Shown here piece by piece: positions 11,290 through 22,737 of a stretch of 64,000 nt of DNA. This stretch comes from Pardosa pseudoannulata (taxonomy: Eukaryota; Arthropoda; Arachnida; Araneae; Lycosidae). Below the pieces are notes generated by a model that was given only the letters and a program-made list of their open reading frames with translations, was not told the origin of the DNA and ran no database searches. The stretch is taken from assembly GCA_032207245.1 (NCBI GenBank), contig CM063500.1, positions 60,216,661 to 60,280,660 of the forward strand. Direction: 5' to 3'. How positions within the stretch are numbered: the first letter of the stretch is position 1; each line of letters opens with the position of its first letter. Both the position numbers and the translations under genes were made by a program.

Positions 11290-11494
11290 TCTTCAATAGA
11301 GGAATTAAAGTGTTAGGAACAAGATTTAAACCTAGCAGAACTGAAAAATAAAGTATTACAAATTAAGACTTTTATAAGTAAAGAAAATATTATTTCGCCT
11401 GTACCTATGTGGTCATTTATTCAGGAAAATATTACAACATTCCCTAATTTAAACATAATTCTGAGAATTTATTTAACCCTTCCAATAAGCAGTA
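11290..11494 (+). pseudogene. hAT transposase remnant, cut by THAP fragment
   Basis: Plus-strand codons read ...SPVPMWSFIQENITTFP then PNLNIILRIYLTLPISS. This is the start of the hAT C-terminal dimerisation domain, where families have a P-N-L-x4-R-x-x-L-x-x-P-x-S-S-A motif. A stop interrupts the upstream part. The similarity ends abruptly after ISS at about 11494. That is exactly where similarity to the THAP-exon copy at 60 kb begins, so the two were joined by insertion or recombination. Confidence 0.6.
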
Positions 11495-11563
11495 TAGATG
11501 TATTTTATATACTTTAATTGTTCTAAAATAGTAATATTTAAACAAATGCAAGCATTTATTTAC

Positions 11564-11773
11564 CGAAAAATGGTCTTCACAAACCCATAGAGATGATTTA
11601 TATGATAATTTGAGGTTTAATTTCTCATCCCTTTTCATCTCAGTTGTCCAGATTTTACGTGTATGTGGGTCTTTTGGGACGCTGAAAAATATCTTCTCAT
11701 TGCAATTAGTTGTTGTATTTTTACAGAGTGGCACAATACAATATTTAGAGTATGATTTTTTAATGCCAGACAT
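11564..11773 (-). CDS. THAP-domain first exon, open copy
   Basis: A 70-codon minus-strand exon starts at ATG 11773 and ends at a GT donor (CG|GTAAAT). It encodes most of a THAP zinc finger: C-x4-C at residues 12-17, the conserved Pro/Trp region with KIWTTEMKRD around residue 40, and W-V-C-E-D-H-F near the end for the last Cys and His of the C2CH site. THAP domains bind DNA in host regulators and in P-element-type transposases. The reading frame is intact here, but the donor is weaker than the GTAAGT of the copy at 60279-60487 and no second exon was found. Upstream (to 12047) is a shared promoter-like region with TGACGTCA. It is either the first exon of a gene whose rest lies outside or a duplicated fragment. 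Confidence 0.6.
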
Positions 11774-12047
11774 AACAAAAAAATGCTATTATATGCGATA
11801 CTTTACACAAAAAACAAATTTAAAAGTCGCCTTTTAACATGTAAACAGCATAGGAGCTCGGTGTTTACATGAACGATGACGTCACAAACACGGCGGAGAT
11901 AAAGTAGCGTTTTTGAGAGACGTTAAAGAGTCCGCTATAAAACCCATTAGAAATCACTCATTAGGCCCCCAAATGAAAGAAAAATAGCTACTGTCCTGCT
12001 TACTTTTTTGTCTTCTATCGTTTAAAATCAAAATTAGAAAACGTGAA
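11774..12047 (-). promoter_or_regulatory. Upstream region of THAP exon, duplicated
   Basis: Kept almost intact in both THAP-exon copies (compare 60001-60278). Holds a GTGACGTCA CRE-like site and a GGCGGAGA-type GC block. Promoter function is inferred from position and conservation only. Confidence 0.4.
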
Positions 12048-12086
12048 AATTCCTCATTAATATCATTTATTACTACCCATTTTACC

Positions 12087-12556
12087 CGGGGGTGGACTAC
12101 GGCCTAGGCAATTTAGGCACGTGCCTAGGGTCCGCAATTTTTGGGGCCCGAAAATTAGGTTTTTAATTTTAATTTTTGCTTAACAGAAAAACGTGATGTA
12201 CATAATTATTGCTGAAACGTATCCAAATTGTGCCGAATCGTTGTGTACCGAGGTACTTTCTCACGGTGAGTTGCACGTGCATGCATAGCCGTGGGAGGAT
12301 TTTCCAATACGATTTTCATGTAACTGATAACATCTTTGATAGCCATGGCCTGAAGTGTTAAAACACCATGGCTATCATATCGGATAGCCAGTGTCTCAAC
12401 GGAAATATCACTGGATATCACATATGATAGCCATGGCAGTCAAAGTGCTATACCTTTTAAAACCAAACTACCAAACGCAAAGTATGTGTCATGACTGAAA
12501 AATAGGCCCGGAATTACAATGTTGCCTAGGTCCGCTTTAGTCTTAGTCCGCCACTG
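12087..12556. mobile_element. hAT MITE, 470 bp
   Basis: The left end CGGGGGTGGACT and right end AGTCCGCCACTG are flanked by perfect 8-bp duplications ATTTTACC (12079-12086 and 12557-12564). The interior at 12320-12440 holds several copies of ATAGCCATGG in both orientations, possible transposase-binding repeats. No transposase coding. Confidence 0.88.
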
Positions 12557-12675
12557 ATTTTACCCCATTTACCACTGATTTTACCCCACCTCTGTGGTAA
12601 AATGGGTATAAAAAGTATAAATTATTATACTGCAATTTAAGAAAATGTATAAAACTATTTTAACAATAATGTTAA

Positions 12676-13227
12676 CCTCTTCCGGTAAAATGACGAGTCT
12701 AGCTCATCATTAGTTTTTCATTCCATACCGCACAATGACGAGCTACACTCGTCATGCGATTAAAGTTACTGTTAAATATGATAATTTAGTTTAAAATTTC
12801 TAGTGAACTGAATTTGGCAACACTTATCACTTGTGAAAATCACAAGTCACTATTGCATATTGTTTACTTAGAATTTCTTGGTACAAGTTATTGCCAAATT
12901 AATGAGTCAGAATAAAAGAAAACCTAAGAAATGCCGTGTGTGTTACAAGAATCAAATTAAAAGTGAAACTACTTGGCGATGCAAACAATTTACAATTCCT
13001 TTGCACTTTGTTTTGAAAAGTACCGCTAGCTTGAAGACTTATCTGTATACCTTATTGTCTCGCTTTGATATTTTCTTAATTTTACTGTTTCTGATATTTA
13101 ACACTATGTAAAAAGTGGATTTTAATTAAGAATATGTAAGAATTTTAAAATGAAACAAGTTTTTTAAATAAAAATTAAATGGTTATTTCATGCACAGTTT
13201 TTCATTATTAAATCATACCGGAAGGGG
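12676..13227. mobile_element. piggyBac derivative with transposase tail
   Basis: TTAA at 12672-12675 and 13228-13231 flank inverted ends CCTCTTCCGGTA and TACCGGAAGGGG. TTAA duplication plus CCY-type ends is the piggyBac signature. Subterminal GACGAG/CTCGTC palindromes follow the left end. Confidence 0.9.
12900..13053 (+). pseudogene. piggyBac transposase C-terminal Cys-rich domain
   Basis: The frame reads KKCRVCYKNQIKSETTWRCK and on to a PLHF block, matching the Cys-rich DNA-binding tail of PGBD4-like piggyBac transposases (C-x2-C ... T-x-W-x-C-x2-C ... P-L-C). Phe stands where a second zinc-ligand Cys is usual, and the final CF-x2-YH is shifted out of frame. The catalytic domain is absent: a 552-bp deletion derivative. 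Confidence 0.75.
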
Positions 13228-13231
13228 TTAA

Positions 13232-14447
13232 TGAACCCATTGCTTGATTACATGCAAAAAAATTTGCTTGGTTAGAGTTTTTTTAAGTGAAAAACGAGAA
13301 TTCACGTGTGCTGAATGAGAAATCACGCTTTTTCTACCCATTTTATTCCACCAGACCCTATATTAATCAAGAACTCAATAAAAATATAAATATTTTATTT
13401 AAAAAGTTAAAACACTAAGACTAACAAAATTGACATTTCTTTGTTTATATTTCAGATTGCCTTCTTTCATTATGAAATTACATTGTCTGGTAAACTTCAG
13501 GCTAAAGCATAACAATTACTAGTAAAGTAATCATAGGCATACATTATATACATACATATATATAAACATAGCTTAATCACAGAAATTTCATTGTTTTATA
13601 TACACAGTTTTCCTGATTTTTTCCTAAAACTAGTGTTAATGAGATTTCAATTAAAAATACTTGATTCAAGTAACGCTTTCAAAAGCCTTAGATAGCTTAA
13701 CGCAACAAAAGTTTTTGGAAAAGCATGAATCAAAATTAGAACTAACGGCATGGTAAAATTCTGTTTTAAAATATTGACGTCACAAACATAAACGTCAGAA
13801 AAATTGGGACATAAAAGAGTAATATTTACCGTTTTTGATATTTTAAAAATAGGAATAGATTTTAGATTTAAAAAGTACAATTTAAGAGATATTTTTTTAG
13901 AACGGATCTCTCTGTCGAAGTCATCCAGAAGGAAATCAACTTCGAATCATTCAATTTTTTACTGTTTACTTTCAATTATTTATATAATAAGAATGATAAA
14001 AAATAACCTTTAAATGGGATTTCTTTATCTTGTGTGTGTACGTAATTTGTACGTAATAACCGATATCTTAAATTTAATAAATTGATCTCAGAAATTGAAT
14101 GATATATTTTGTAATACACAAACAACATTATAAATTATCCCATTTAAAATCACAAATATGTTATGTTTTCTTGAACTCTTTCCCCCCCCCCAATACCAAA
14201 TGAGATATTTGGAACTTCTTATTTAATTGTTTGATATTTTGGTTTAAAGAAGTATATTAGTTTGAAAGTTAGTAAAAAATAATTTAGGTTTAAAAGATTT
14301 TAACAAAGAACAACAAAAACTTTTGTTAGAAGTCTGAATTAGATCACGAAGCTCCTACATTTAACCGTCGTGGAAGACCATTTAGAACCTTGAGCTTGAA
14401 ACTCACCAAGCTAACCAATTGAATAATGAGAATATCATCATTTTCAG
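13232..14447. other. No recognised feature
   Basis: About 1.2 kb of AT-rich DNA downstream of LRR gene A. It would hold that gene's 3' UTR and polyadenylation site, but no clear AATAAA lies in the first 100 bases on the minus strand. Confidence 0.4.
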
Positions 14448-15884
14448 TTACACTTCATCTGTCCATTTAAAAGTTACAAGATTCAGTGGTTGTAGTATCT
14501 CTCTAACATCCTCTTCCTTAATTTTAGAGGACCATATCATGACAGATTTGATCGAAGTTAAGCAACTCGTTAATTTCTGCAATCCATTCATGGTCAAATT
14601 ACATCCAGGAATTTTAATAACATTTAGCTTGGAAAACTGTGTGATACTTCTCATAATCTTTTTTAGTACGGAGTCATCAAACCTACATGCATTTGTTATC
14701 GTCAAGAATTCCAGGGCTGTGGCATTGGTAAGAAAACCAATGATAGAAGTGCTACTAAACGGCTCGTTGAACGCCGTCCTGACATACAGGCTATTGAGCT
14801 TTTTATAGGAATCTGGAGAGAACTCTTCCTTGCTGGTTTCCGAGATTGATTCTAGTCGGAGTTCCTTCAGGTTAGGGCAAAAGATACCAATAGAAGCACA
14901 GCAAACTCCTGAAAATTTTATTAACGTGAGGGATTTCAAATTAACTCCGAATCGAGGATTCTGTAGAAGTACTTGGACTCCTAAATTATAGTCGTTACGC
15001 CACGTAACTGGTTCGTGGATCGTTAAAACAGTAATATGTCGGAAGAAACGTAACGCATGTATGGCGGCATAGTCCTGCGGCGAAACGTACACTTCTGTGA
15101 GATCTGGGCAATATTTTGAAGTTAAGCGAATTCCCACTGCTGTAGCACCAATATCATCACCCAAGATCGTCTTACGAAGTTTGTATCTGTTGGCTTCGCT
15201 CTTTTTATGAAGGATTTCAATGCCTCTTGTAACTTCATGACCTAATTCAAGGAGTTCAGCACAATATTGCAGTATTGTACCGATATCTTTATTAATATAT
15301 ATATGCATTTGAAACTGGGGAATCTGAATTACTTTTAAGGAAGTATTTAATGGAGTCGTGCCATGTCGAAATGCAAAGGAACTTACGGTATCGAAGAAAC
15401 TAAAATCCATGATTAATTTTTGGAGGTAAGGACTATTGGAAATATTTTCGAGTTTAAATCTTATAGAAGTATCGAGATAAGTCAAAGAGGATGCTCCGCG
15501 CAGCAGAATTTCAAATGTTTCCGGTATAAAATAACCAAATCTTGTTTCAACGTCTCTTATTCGTATTGTCTTCAACATCGCACTGAAAGGTAACAAAGTC
15601 TCGAAAATAATGTTCGCGGTTGATAAAGATATGACAGTGTCATGGATATTTAAATTGATGATCCTGCCGCTACTTAACAACAAATCTAAATGCGAACTGT
15701 CTAATTCCGTTTTGTTCTTTATGCAAATATCTGAAACCAGGTCTGTTGCGATAGCTGGAGGAACTGTCAGGAAAGGATTGGGTATATCCTCCTCCTCCCA
15801 ATATTCTTCCATTATAAGGTCAGTTACTAGATTTATGCACATTTTGTAAAGTGAGGTGATTTCTTCTACCATGCTCATAGCCAT
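14448..15884 (-). CDS. LRR protein with VHL-box, gene A
   Basis: A 478-residue single-exon protein. Residues 11-20 (SLYKMCINLV) fit the Elongin BC-box S-L-x3-C-x3-hydrophobic. Residues 41-49 (VPPAIATDL) fit a Cul2-box. After residue 60 the protein is a run of irregular 25-30-residue leucine-rich repeats, clearest at 340-440 with CPNLKELRL, LEFLTI and LNVIKI blocks. No membrane segment, signal peptide or F-box was seen. Family knowledge: ZYG11/ZER1, LRR1 and PRAME proteins use the same N-terminal box plus LRRs to recruit substrates to CUL2-Elongin BC. Inference: a substrate receptor of that type, but lacking the ARM-like C-terminal half of ZYG11 (about 480 versus about 740 residues). Codons 1, 3 and 5 are all ATG; Met5 aligns with the starts of genes B and C. 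A CTTTTAG acceptor 7 bases upstream implies a 5'-UTR intron. The cognate degron is unknown. Confidence 0.9.
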   Translation of the reverse strand: MAMSMVEEITSLYKMCINLVTDLIMEEYWEEEDIPNPFLTVPPAIATDLVSDICIKNKTELDSSHLDLLLSSGRIINLNIHDTVISLSTANIIFETLLPFSAMLKTIRIRDVETRFGYFIPETFEILLRGASSLTYLDTSIRFKLENISNSPYLQKLIMDFSFFDTVSSFAFRHGTTPLNTSLKVIQIPQFQMHIYINKDIGTILQYCAELLELGHEVTRGIEILHKKSEANRYKLRKTILGDDIGATAVGIRLTSKYCPDLTEVYVSPQDYAAIHALRFFRHITVLTIHEPVTWRNDYNLGVQVLLQNPRFGVNLKSLTLIKFSGVCCASIGIFCPNLKELRLESISETSKEEFSPDSYKKLNSLYVRTAFNEPFSSTSIIGFLTNATALEFLTITNACRFDDSVLKKIMRSITQFSKLNVIKIPGCNLTMNGLQKLTSCLTSIKSVMIWSSKIKEEDVREILQPLNLVTFKWTDEV

Positions 15885-15897
15885 GTTTCCCCTAAAA
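15885..15897 (-). promoter_or_regulatory. 5'-UTR splice acceptor of gene A
   Basis: On the minus strand TTCTTTTAG precedes GGGAAACATGG. The acceptor AG lies at 15893-15892, so the exon would begin at 15891, seven bases before the first ATG. Similar acceptors precede genes B and C. Confidence 0.6.
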
Positions 15898-16037
15898 GAA
15901 AAAGAATTCTTATTTGTAAGAGCAGAAAGGAAAACATTTATAAAATAATAAAATTATGCACATATAGAAACTATATCGAATTGTTTGACTGGTAGTTTCA
16001 TTTTATTTCAGAGGATTTTCATTTTATCCGTATAGAT

Positions 16038-17190
16038 CAGGGGTGGGCAAATACTTTTAAGCGCGGGCCAAAATGAAAATTTCAAAATGTCTCCCGGGCC
16101 AGAGAACTATACCGCGTACGCTGTGCACACGTGAATATTTTGGGTGGAGTTTTTTTCCCTGCCCAAGAAATTTTTCTGACTAAAACACTATAAGTATCAT
16201 TTTAAAGCATTTGGACAGAGAAATTTGACAGTTAATAAAAGATAATAGTAATAAATTGTCTTGCTTAGGTGTATATGCGAACAATTTGTGTCCAGTAAAA
16301 TATGTCACGTAATTTTTAGAGAAATATGATCCATTATATTAAAGTAATGGTCATTAAATAAATCAGTTAATGAAAGATTTTATTCTGATATTTATATCTT
16401 ACCGATACAAATTATTTTATTTTGATTATAGTTATTACATTTTTATATTTATATTACATTTTGTAAATATAATAGTAAATAGAATTATAAAAAGAAAAGG
16501 CAAACATCAAACATTAAAAAAGAATAATTCTAGTTAATGCAAAACGTGAAATCTGGAATGTTCATTTGATATTATTTTTTCAAAATTTGGATCCAAATCA
16601 CTTGTAGAAATTCTTAATACCGAGTGTAGATTTTCGTCAGTAATGTGTAATCGACAAGGCCGTAGGCAGGGGGAGGAATTTGGGGGACAGGTCCCCCACC
16701 CCGAAGCTTTGAAAGACCATTTTGTTGATAGACAATGTCCCACGTTTGTGTGTTTATGGGCTATCTGCCTAGCTGTTAATGAACAAGGGCAGTTATTCTC
16801 TTAGAAAAAAACCGCTGAGACCATAAAAGTTTTGCTAGGCCGCCGGCTGAAAATACACTGTATTTTCGGCATTGTATTCTGAAAATACAGTGCTTTTCCT
16901 TACATAAATTGAAGTATCATTCACAAATAAAGATGTCTTTCTCCCTTGGTCCCCCTCCGAAAATAATTTCTGGCTACAGCCCTGGTAATCGATATTTATT
17001 TTTCGTGAAATCATTAACGAAAAAGTTCTTTCACAAATATATGTTGTACACTACGCATACAAATAGTGTTGATTTCAACAAAATCGCCTATAAGAGATTA
17101 AAAAAATTGCATGCAGGATTTTTCAACGGGCCTGATAAAGTAAGCAAAAAGGCCGGATCCGGCCAGCAGGCCGGCTTTTGCCTACCTCTG
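16038..17190. mobile_element. hAT (Charlie/Buster-like ends) element
   Basis: CAGGGGTGGGCAAA at the left and TTTGCCTACCTCTG at the right form the inverted repeat, with a perfect 8-bp duplication GTATAGAT at 16030-16037 and 17191-17198. No transposase frame remains. A second, smaller hAT element (16655-16984) is nested inside. Confidence 0.92.
16655..16984. mobile_element. Nested hAT MITE, 330 bp
   Basis: Ends CAAGGCCGTAGGCAGG and the complement of CAGGGCTGTAGCCAGA are flanked by a perfect 8-bp duplication GTAATCGA (16647-16654 and 16985-16992). It sits within the 16038-17190 element and so is younger than it. Confidence 0.88.
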
Positions 17191-17198
17191 GTATAGAT

Positions 17199-17748
17199 GT
17201 TAAAACACGCTGATAGTTTTTACTATTAAATAAATATTGTGTTTGAATAGCACCGTAAACAAAGTAGAGGATGATAACGATGTAGGGATTTATAAATCAA
17301 CAAAGCTCTGAAAGAGAAAATAATGAAGTAATGAATGAATTAGTGCAGTTTGGTGTGGAATGCTACTATTCTATTTTGCTATACGCGGGCTGATGAAATT
17401 GATGCAAGATTTCCTGTGATTCTACAGCTTGAGAGCGGTTAGTGTCCCTAAATCTAGAATGCTATTATTACATCTTGGAGACTTTAAGAAATTAAAGTTT
17501 AGGGTTTGTAGTGTTTAAGAACTGTCTACGAAAGTTTTGCTTTAAAGGAATTTTATAAAGAAGTTCTGATCGTGATACGGAAACTGTTATACGAAAGTAA
17601 CCCATTCCATTTAAATTATCTTGTGTCAAGACGACCAGGGTAGTAACCAAGTTAGTATCTTCAAATGAAAAAAGATACATGTATGGAATTTAATGTCATT
17701 TCATTAACTTATTTCCACTAAAGTTTTGTTATTCAGGAATTGCTAATG
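17199..17748. other. No recognised feature
   Basis: AT-rich spacer between two hAT elements. Short frames only. Confidence 0.4.
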
Positions 17749-17756
17749 TAAATTAC

Positions 17757-18161
17757 CAAAGGCATACCCAGGGGGAAGTGCAAAAGCACATATGTAACCT
17801 CCCCCAAGACCTTCTCGAAACTGAAAAAAATGGGGGGGGGGGATTTTAAATTTTGTCTTTCTAAGTTTAGAAATACCATTATACTACAATGAGAACATTA
17901 TCTTGAAATATTTTGGTTTTGTGAAATAGACTTTGGGAAGTTAACTGCTATAGAAGCTTTACAAGAGTGCAATGTAGAAGTTTTCCCTGAATATCCATAC
18001 ACTTTTAAAAGTTTAAGTCACTTTGCCAGTTATAACATGTACATCTAAAAGATCGTTTTCAACTATGAAATATGTAAAAAAGTATTTGAGAAACAGTACA
18101 TCAGAAATACGTTTAAATGGACTCTGATTGCTGTATATCTATAAAAATATTCCTGTAACTG

Positions 18162-18200
<39 letters not shown>

Positions 18201-19248
18201 CATTTCATTGTAATCGAATATTTCTAACCTTTTTTTTTAAGTTGCGACTGCTTTTTTTCAGTCATTAAATGGTATTTTATCTATTTTCAATGATACAGGA
18301 TTCTATCAATTCTGGTAAGTAAAAACTTTTGTTTTCATACTATCTATTTTTCTTAAATTGCCCTACTTTGCTAATTTTTATAACTTGGTAAAAATTATCA
18401 GTTCATTAATAGTTTTACAGTGGAGAAATTAGATTGATATAATGTATTCTTTAGTTTTTACGTAATGATAATACTAAATTAAAGAAGTTATTTTTTCATG
18501 GCAATTATAGGCCCCTATATGAGAGCATTTAGGAGGGGGTCTGAGATAAAAAGGTGTGTAAACATGTGTTGTATTTGCATATTTAAGTGTTAAATTTAGT
18601 TAAATTACTTATTTCCAAAAGTTTTGTTATTCAGGAATGAAAAAAGTGCAAAAGGCATATGTAAAAAGGGAAGTGAAAAAAATTAAGAAAAAATAAAAAA
18701 ATTTTGGAGAATATAAATAAAATGAAAATATTTGAAATGAAGAAATTAGACTTGAAAAAACTTAAAAGTAAAATGTAAAAGTTGAATAAAAAAAGTTTTG
18801 TAGAAAAAAAAGTATAATATAAAAGTAAGTAAATATGTACAAATAATATTCTACATTTTATAACGAAGTAAAATAAAAAGTATTTAATAAAGGTATTTAT
18901 AATTAAATATAAGTAAAAAATGGAATAAAATAAAAATTTTATAAAAATAAATTAAATTTACTGCTAATTTTTTATAACTTGGTAAAAATTATCAGTTCAT
19001 TAATAGTTTTACAGTGGAGAAATTAGATTGAAAAAAGTATTTACGTAGTAAGTAATATTAAAGTATTAAAATTATATTATAGAGCATTAGGAGGGTGGAG
19101 ATAGTGTAAGTGTTGTATTTGCATATGTTAAAAGTGTTAAAATTAAATTAAAAAGGGGGGGAGTAAAAGTCCCTTATGCACTTTCCAGATGGGTGCCCTT
19201 GTTGGCAATGACAATATGCAACCCCCAAAATTCCTGGGTACGCCACTG
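17757..19248. mobile_element. hAT element with degenerate internal duplication
   Basis: Left end CAAAGGCATACCCAGGGG, right end complement of CAGTGGCGTACCCAGG, with a perfect 8-bp duplication TAAATTAC (17749-17756 and 19249-19256). At 17990-18170 the sequence matches the transposase C-terminal region of the related element at 54309, now full of stops and frameshifts. From about 18600 the element repeats itself and even the outside flank (ACTTATTTCC...TTTTGTTATTCAGGAAT, as at 17708-17740). Much of the C and T content is lost there, giving a nearly C-free purine-rich stretch to about 19150. Confidence 0.9.
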
Positions 19249-19256
19249 TAAATTAC

Positions 19257-20130
19257 AATCATGTCTAAATTATAAAAGTTTCAGAAAACTATGAATCTCT
19301 AAAAATTATCAAGTGTAAAGTTTAAAACATGAAAAAAAAATATTTATCATTTTGGGTTGGATTATATTAACTCGATTATGCCATTACAACTTTTAAATGT
19401 AAAACGAAAATATATTTAACCCAAAGGACAATGAAAGTTACAAATGCTGACAAAAATTTCGCTATTTAAGGCTGAAAAATAATAGTTCATATTCGTAAGC
19501 ACTTTAATGGTCGGATAATATATACTAATGTAGTAAAAAAACTATATTTCAAAGTTTTGATATTTTAAAATTAGTTGTATGAGCAAGTTACATTAATTCA
19601 TAAAGTGAATTTGATTATATAGTGTTAAACCAATAAATATTTGCTAAACCCTGGAACGAGTCTAGAATTATTTTTATGATAAAAGTTTTTTAGCTAAATT
19701 TCTTTAATAATTATACATTTTATAAAAACTCTTAAAGTAAAGTATTGGGGAAATTATTCGCTACAAATTTACTTGTTCTTTCAAATTAACTTCTGTTATT
19801 GAAATTATTAAAATATTACTAATACAACATTATCTTACTAAATAGATTAATATTACTGCACCTTGCTGGCCAGAAACAGATTACAGTCACTGGAATGTAA
19901 TTTTAAAGAGCGAGTTCGTCGATTCACAAAACTTCTATAGACGTGGCCTATTTCATTTTAGCAGTAACAACTGTTCCTAAAAATTCACGTGAGTCCATTT
20001 CTATAATTTGATTAGCCTCTGTTTGAGATAACATGCACGTTGAAGTCCAATACAGTAAGTTCAATTCATGAGGTGAGAATTTTTTAAAAAGGAGAAGTGT
20101 TGCCAAATCTTTTATAAATTTTACGGTTGA
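19257..20130. other. No recognised feature
   Basis: AT-rich DNA without coding or repeat signal that I could identify. Confidence 0.4.
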
Positions 20131-20239
20131 AAATTTTTTTTTGGGAAGAAATCAATTCATTTACTTCAAACTGAGCAAAAATTCAAAGTTTGTCAGGCAT
20201 CTACACCTGGAGGCGATTTCCTACTGGAAACACGACATA

Positions 20240-20503
20240 AATTTTAAGGGCCCTCTACACTATGGCCCACTGCAAGCCATTACCACTGTGTGGAGGGAGT
20301 ATGGCTTACCGAAATCGACGATGGCAGACGATAAAATGGCCTTGCCAGAGGATGGCTTCCGAAGAGGTTTTTCTTCAAAGATCAAAGACAACCAGCATGA
20401 GCTACCGAAGTGCGCAATAGATTCTATGGATGCATACACGTGCTTTGCTCATTTAGTGGCCCAGTGTGTGGATGCATCATTCAAGGTCGCCATCAGGACT
20501 AGG
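20240..20503 (+). repeat. Dispersed repeat shared with 43.9-44.4 kb
   Basis: CACTATGGCCCACTGCAAGCC, GAGGTTTTTCTTCAAAGATCAAAG and AGGTCGCCATCAGGAC correspond to blocks at 43945-44150 and 44312-44370. The match is diverged but collinear. This copy shows the empty site (GGCCCAGTGTGTGG) of the small transposon at 44151. A 129-codon frame covers the area but resembles no family I know. Confidence 0.65.
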
Positions 20504-21410
20504 TGGCCTATTAGTGACGTCAAAAATTAAACTGATTGTGTTTTGAAGCAAAAAGGTCGAATATTTGACGATCGTTAACATCGATTGTACAAAGATTTCC
20601 GATGTGCAGAAGCCAGAGTTTTATGATTCCTTTTTTTTTCAGTTGCAACTCTCCTTTTATGAATATTACAATTAATATTTTTTCTTGGAGGTAATGGTAA
20701 ATCTATTTTACTCCAGATTACGTAAACATCCAAAGTTTGTCAAATATCTACATGTGGAGACATTATATTTTTCTGGAGCATGGAAATTTTTTTAAAACTG
20801 GGTGGCCTATTAGTGAAGTCAAAAATTAAGCTGATTGTGTTTTGAAGCAAAGAGGACGAATAGTTGACAGTTGTTAACATCAATCGTACAAAAATGTGCC
20901 GAAACCAGAGTTTTATGCTTTATTTTTTCAGTTGCAACTCTCCTTTTATGAATATTGCAATTAAATATTTTTTCTTGGAAGTAATGGTAAATCAATTTTA
21001 CTCCAAATTATGTAAACATCCAAAGATTGTCAAATATCTACATCTGGAGCCTTTTTTTTTTGGTACATGGAAATTTTTTTAAAATGGATGGCCTATTAGT
21101 GACGTCAAAAATTAAGCTGATTGCGTTTTGAAGACAAAAAGTCGAATATTTGACGGTTGTTAACACCGATCGTACAAAGATTTCCGATGTGCAGAAACCA
21201 GAGTTTTATGGTTCTTTTTTTCAGCTGCAACTCTCCTTTTATGAATATTGCATTTAAATATTTTATCTTGGAGGTAATGGTAAATCCATTTTACTTCAGA
21301 CTATGTAAACATCCAAAGTTTGTCAAATATCTACATCTGGAGCCATTATTTTTTTTCTAGATTATGGAAATTTTTTAAAAACTGGATGGCCTATTAGTGA
21401 CGTCAAAAAA
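20504..21410. repeat. Tandem repeat, about 290-300-bp unit, three copies
   Basis: Units begin GGCCTATTAGTGACGTCAAAA-type sequence at 20504, 20803, 21090 and 21388 (partial). Each holds GTTTTGAAG, a TTTCAG run, CAACTCTCCTTTTATGAATATT and ATCCAAAGTTTGTCAAATATC. A related half unit precedes at 20141. Repeated small frames such as MCRNQSFM arise from the repetition and are not taken as genes. Confidence 0.9.
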
Positions 21411-21441
21411 TGGTTTGTTTTTTGGCTGAGAATTATCTTGC

Positions 21442-21965
21442 AACAAAAAAATAATCGATGATTAAATTTAAAATTATCACATATGTATCTAATCTATTAT
21501 TTAAGCCAAACATAAAAGAAAATTATTTACGTAATATCTAAATTCAGTCATAAAACATATGAAAATAATGCAGACGATATTTAAATAATTTAAAATAAGA
21601 AATGATTCAATGAGACGGTTAAAGGAATGGCGTCATAATCCTAGAAAAAAAATGCTATTTTTTACCTATTTATTAGGTGATAAATTGATGAATTTAATCG
21701 CCTGCTCTTAACCGGGGAAAATAGGGCTTGGAATAATGGCAGTAAACTCACGGAAAGGGTGGAAGGGGTGGATTTCGATCATTTTAAAGGAGACAGTATT
21801 TTTAGCTGTGATATGAAGCATATTTATACCAATTTATTTTTGAATCGGATCGATAGTTTAGGAGAAGATAAACTTGACTCGCTTCGAATTTTGCTAACCC
21901 TAACTCATCAAGAATCCAATATGGAGGCCTCTATCCATTCCAGGTACCACCGCTTCATAAATTCG
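21442..21965. repeat. Dispersed duplication, longer copy
   Basis: Same-orientation match to 6835-7170. The segment at about 21720-21915 is absent there and has coding-like composition (frame with MEGVDFDHFKGDSIF...). No domain was recognised. Confidence 0.75.
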
Positions 21966-22434
21966 AGGACAGACGGACAGATAGCTTAGGCTATTATTAT
22001 ATAGGGGAACCAACAAAAATTAAAATTCAAACAGTCAAAGCAAAACTCGTACTCTACGCTTTTACTATTCCATTTAAGATTTTAAACGGGGAAAAGACGA
22101 AAAAATATGTTAGGACCCAGATTATACCTAATGAAGAACTAATCAAAAATGTTTTAGTTTTCTAAAATTGGGAATCTTTCTTAGTGCATGAGTTTTACTT
22201 GGATTAGGGTGGAAAGAAAACAGGATCAAAGATCTAAATTGTTGAAATATATTATAAAGTTTGTTTTAAGTTTATTTGCAGTTTTATTTTTTCTGTAGAT
22301 AAAAAAAAAGTATAAAAATTTTAAAATAAAATGTCAACTTAAGTTTTCTCTTGTTCATATCTTGTGTATATTTTGAGTTTCTCAAAAGACCTAGTTCTTA
22401 ACTTCTTATGTGTTGCAATTGCATTTTTATTCTT
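21966..22434. other. No recognised feature
   Basis: AT-rich spacer. Confidence 0.4.
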
Positions 22435-22482
22435 TTAACACTAAATTTAAGGACCGAGCCAATTTGACTCATTAAAAATTTG

Positions 22483-22486
<4 letters not shown>

Positions 22487-22573
<87 letters not shown>
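22487..22573. repeat. (AT)n microsatellite
   Basis: About 86 bases of alternating A and T. It produces the poly-(Ile-Tyr) stretch of a spurious minus-strand frame. Confidence 0.95.
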
Positions 22574-22577
<4 letters not shown>

Positions 22578-22737
22578 TTTAATATCACTTTTCAAAAACA
22601 TACGTTGGTTTTTAGTTAAATAATAAAATATATGTAAACTTTCATTTCTCTTCCTCGTAAACTCTTCATTTCGCATTATCAAATGTGGTATACCTATTTT
22701 CACGGTTGTGAGCCAATTTGACTCATAGAATGTATAT

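Noticed and set aside
14419..15849. Plus-strand frames opposite LRR gene A (129 and 79 residues), and similar frames opposite genes B and C (including a 185-residue frame at 62449)
   Set aside because: Antisense shadows of the long LRR frames, with no domain of their own.
20864..21360. Repeated small proteins starting MCRNQSFM
   Set aside because: They recur only because the DNA is a tandem repeat. The frame changes between units and no homology is apparent.
22487..22573. Minus-strand frame with a poly-(Ile-Tyr) tract
   Set aside because: Produced by the (AT)n microsatellite.
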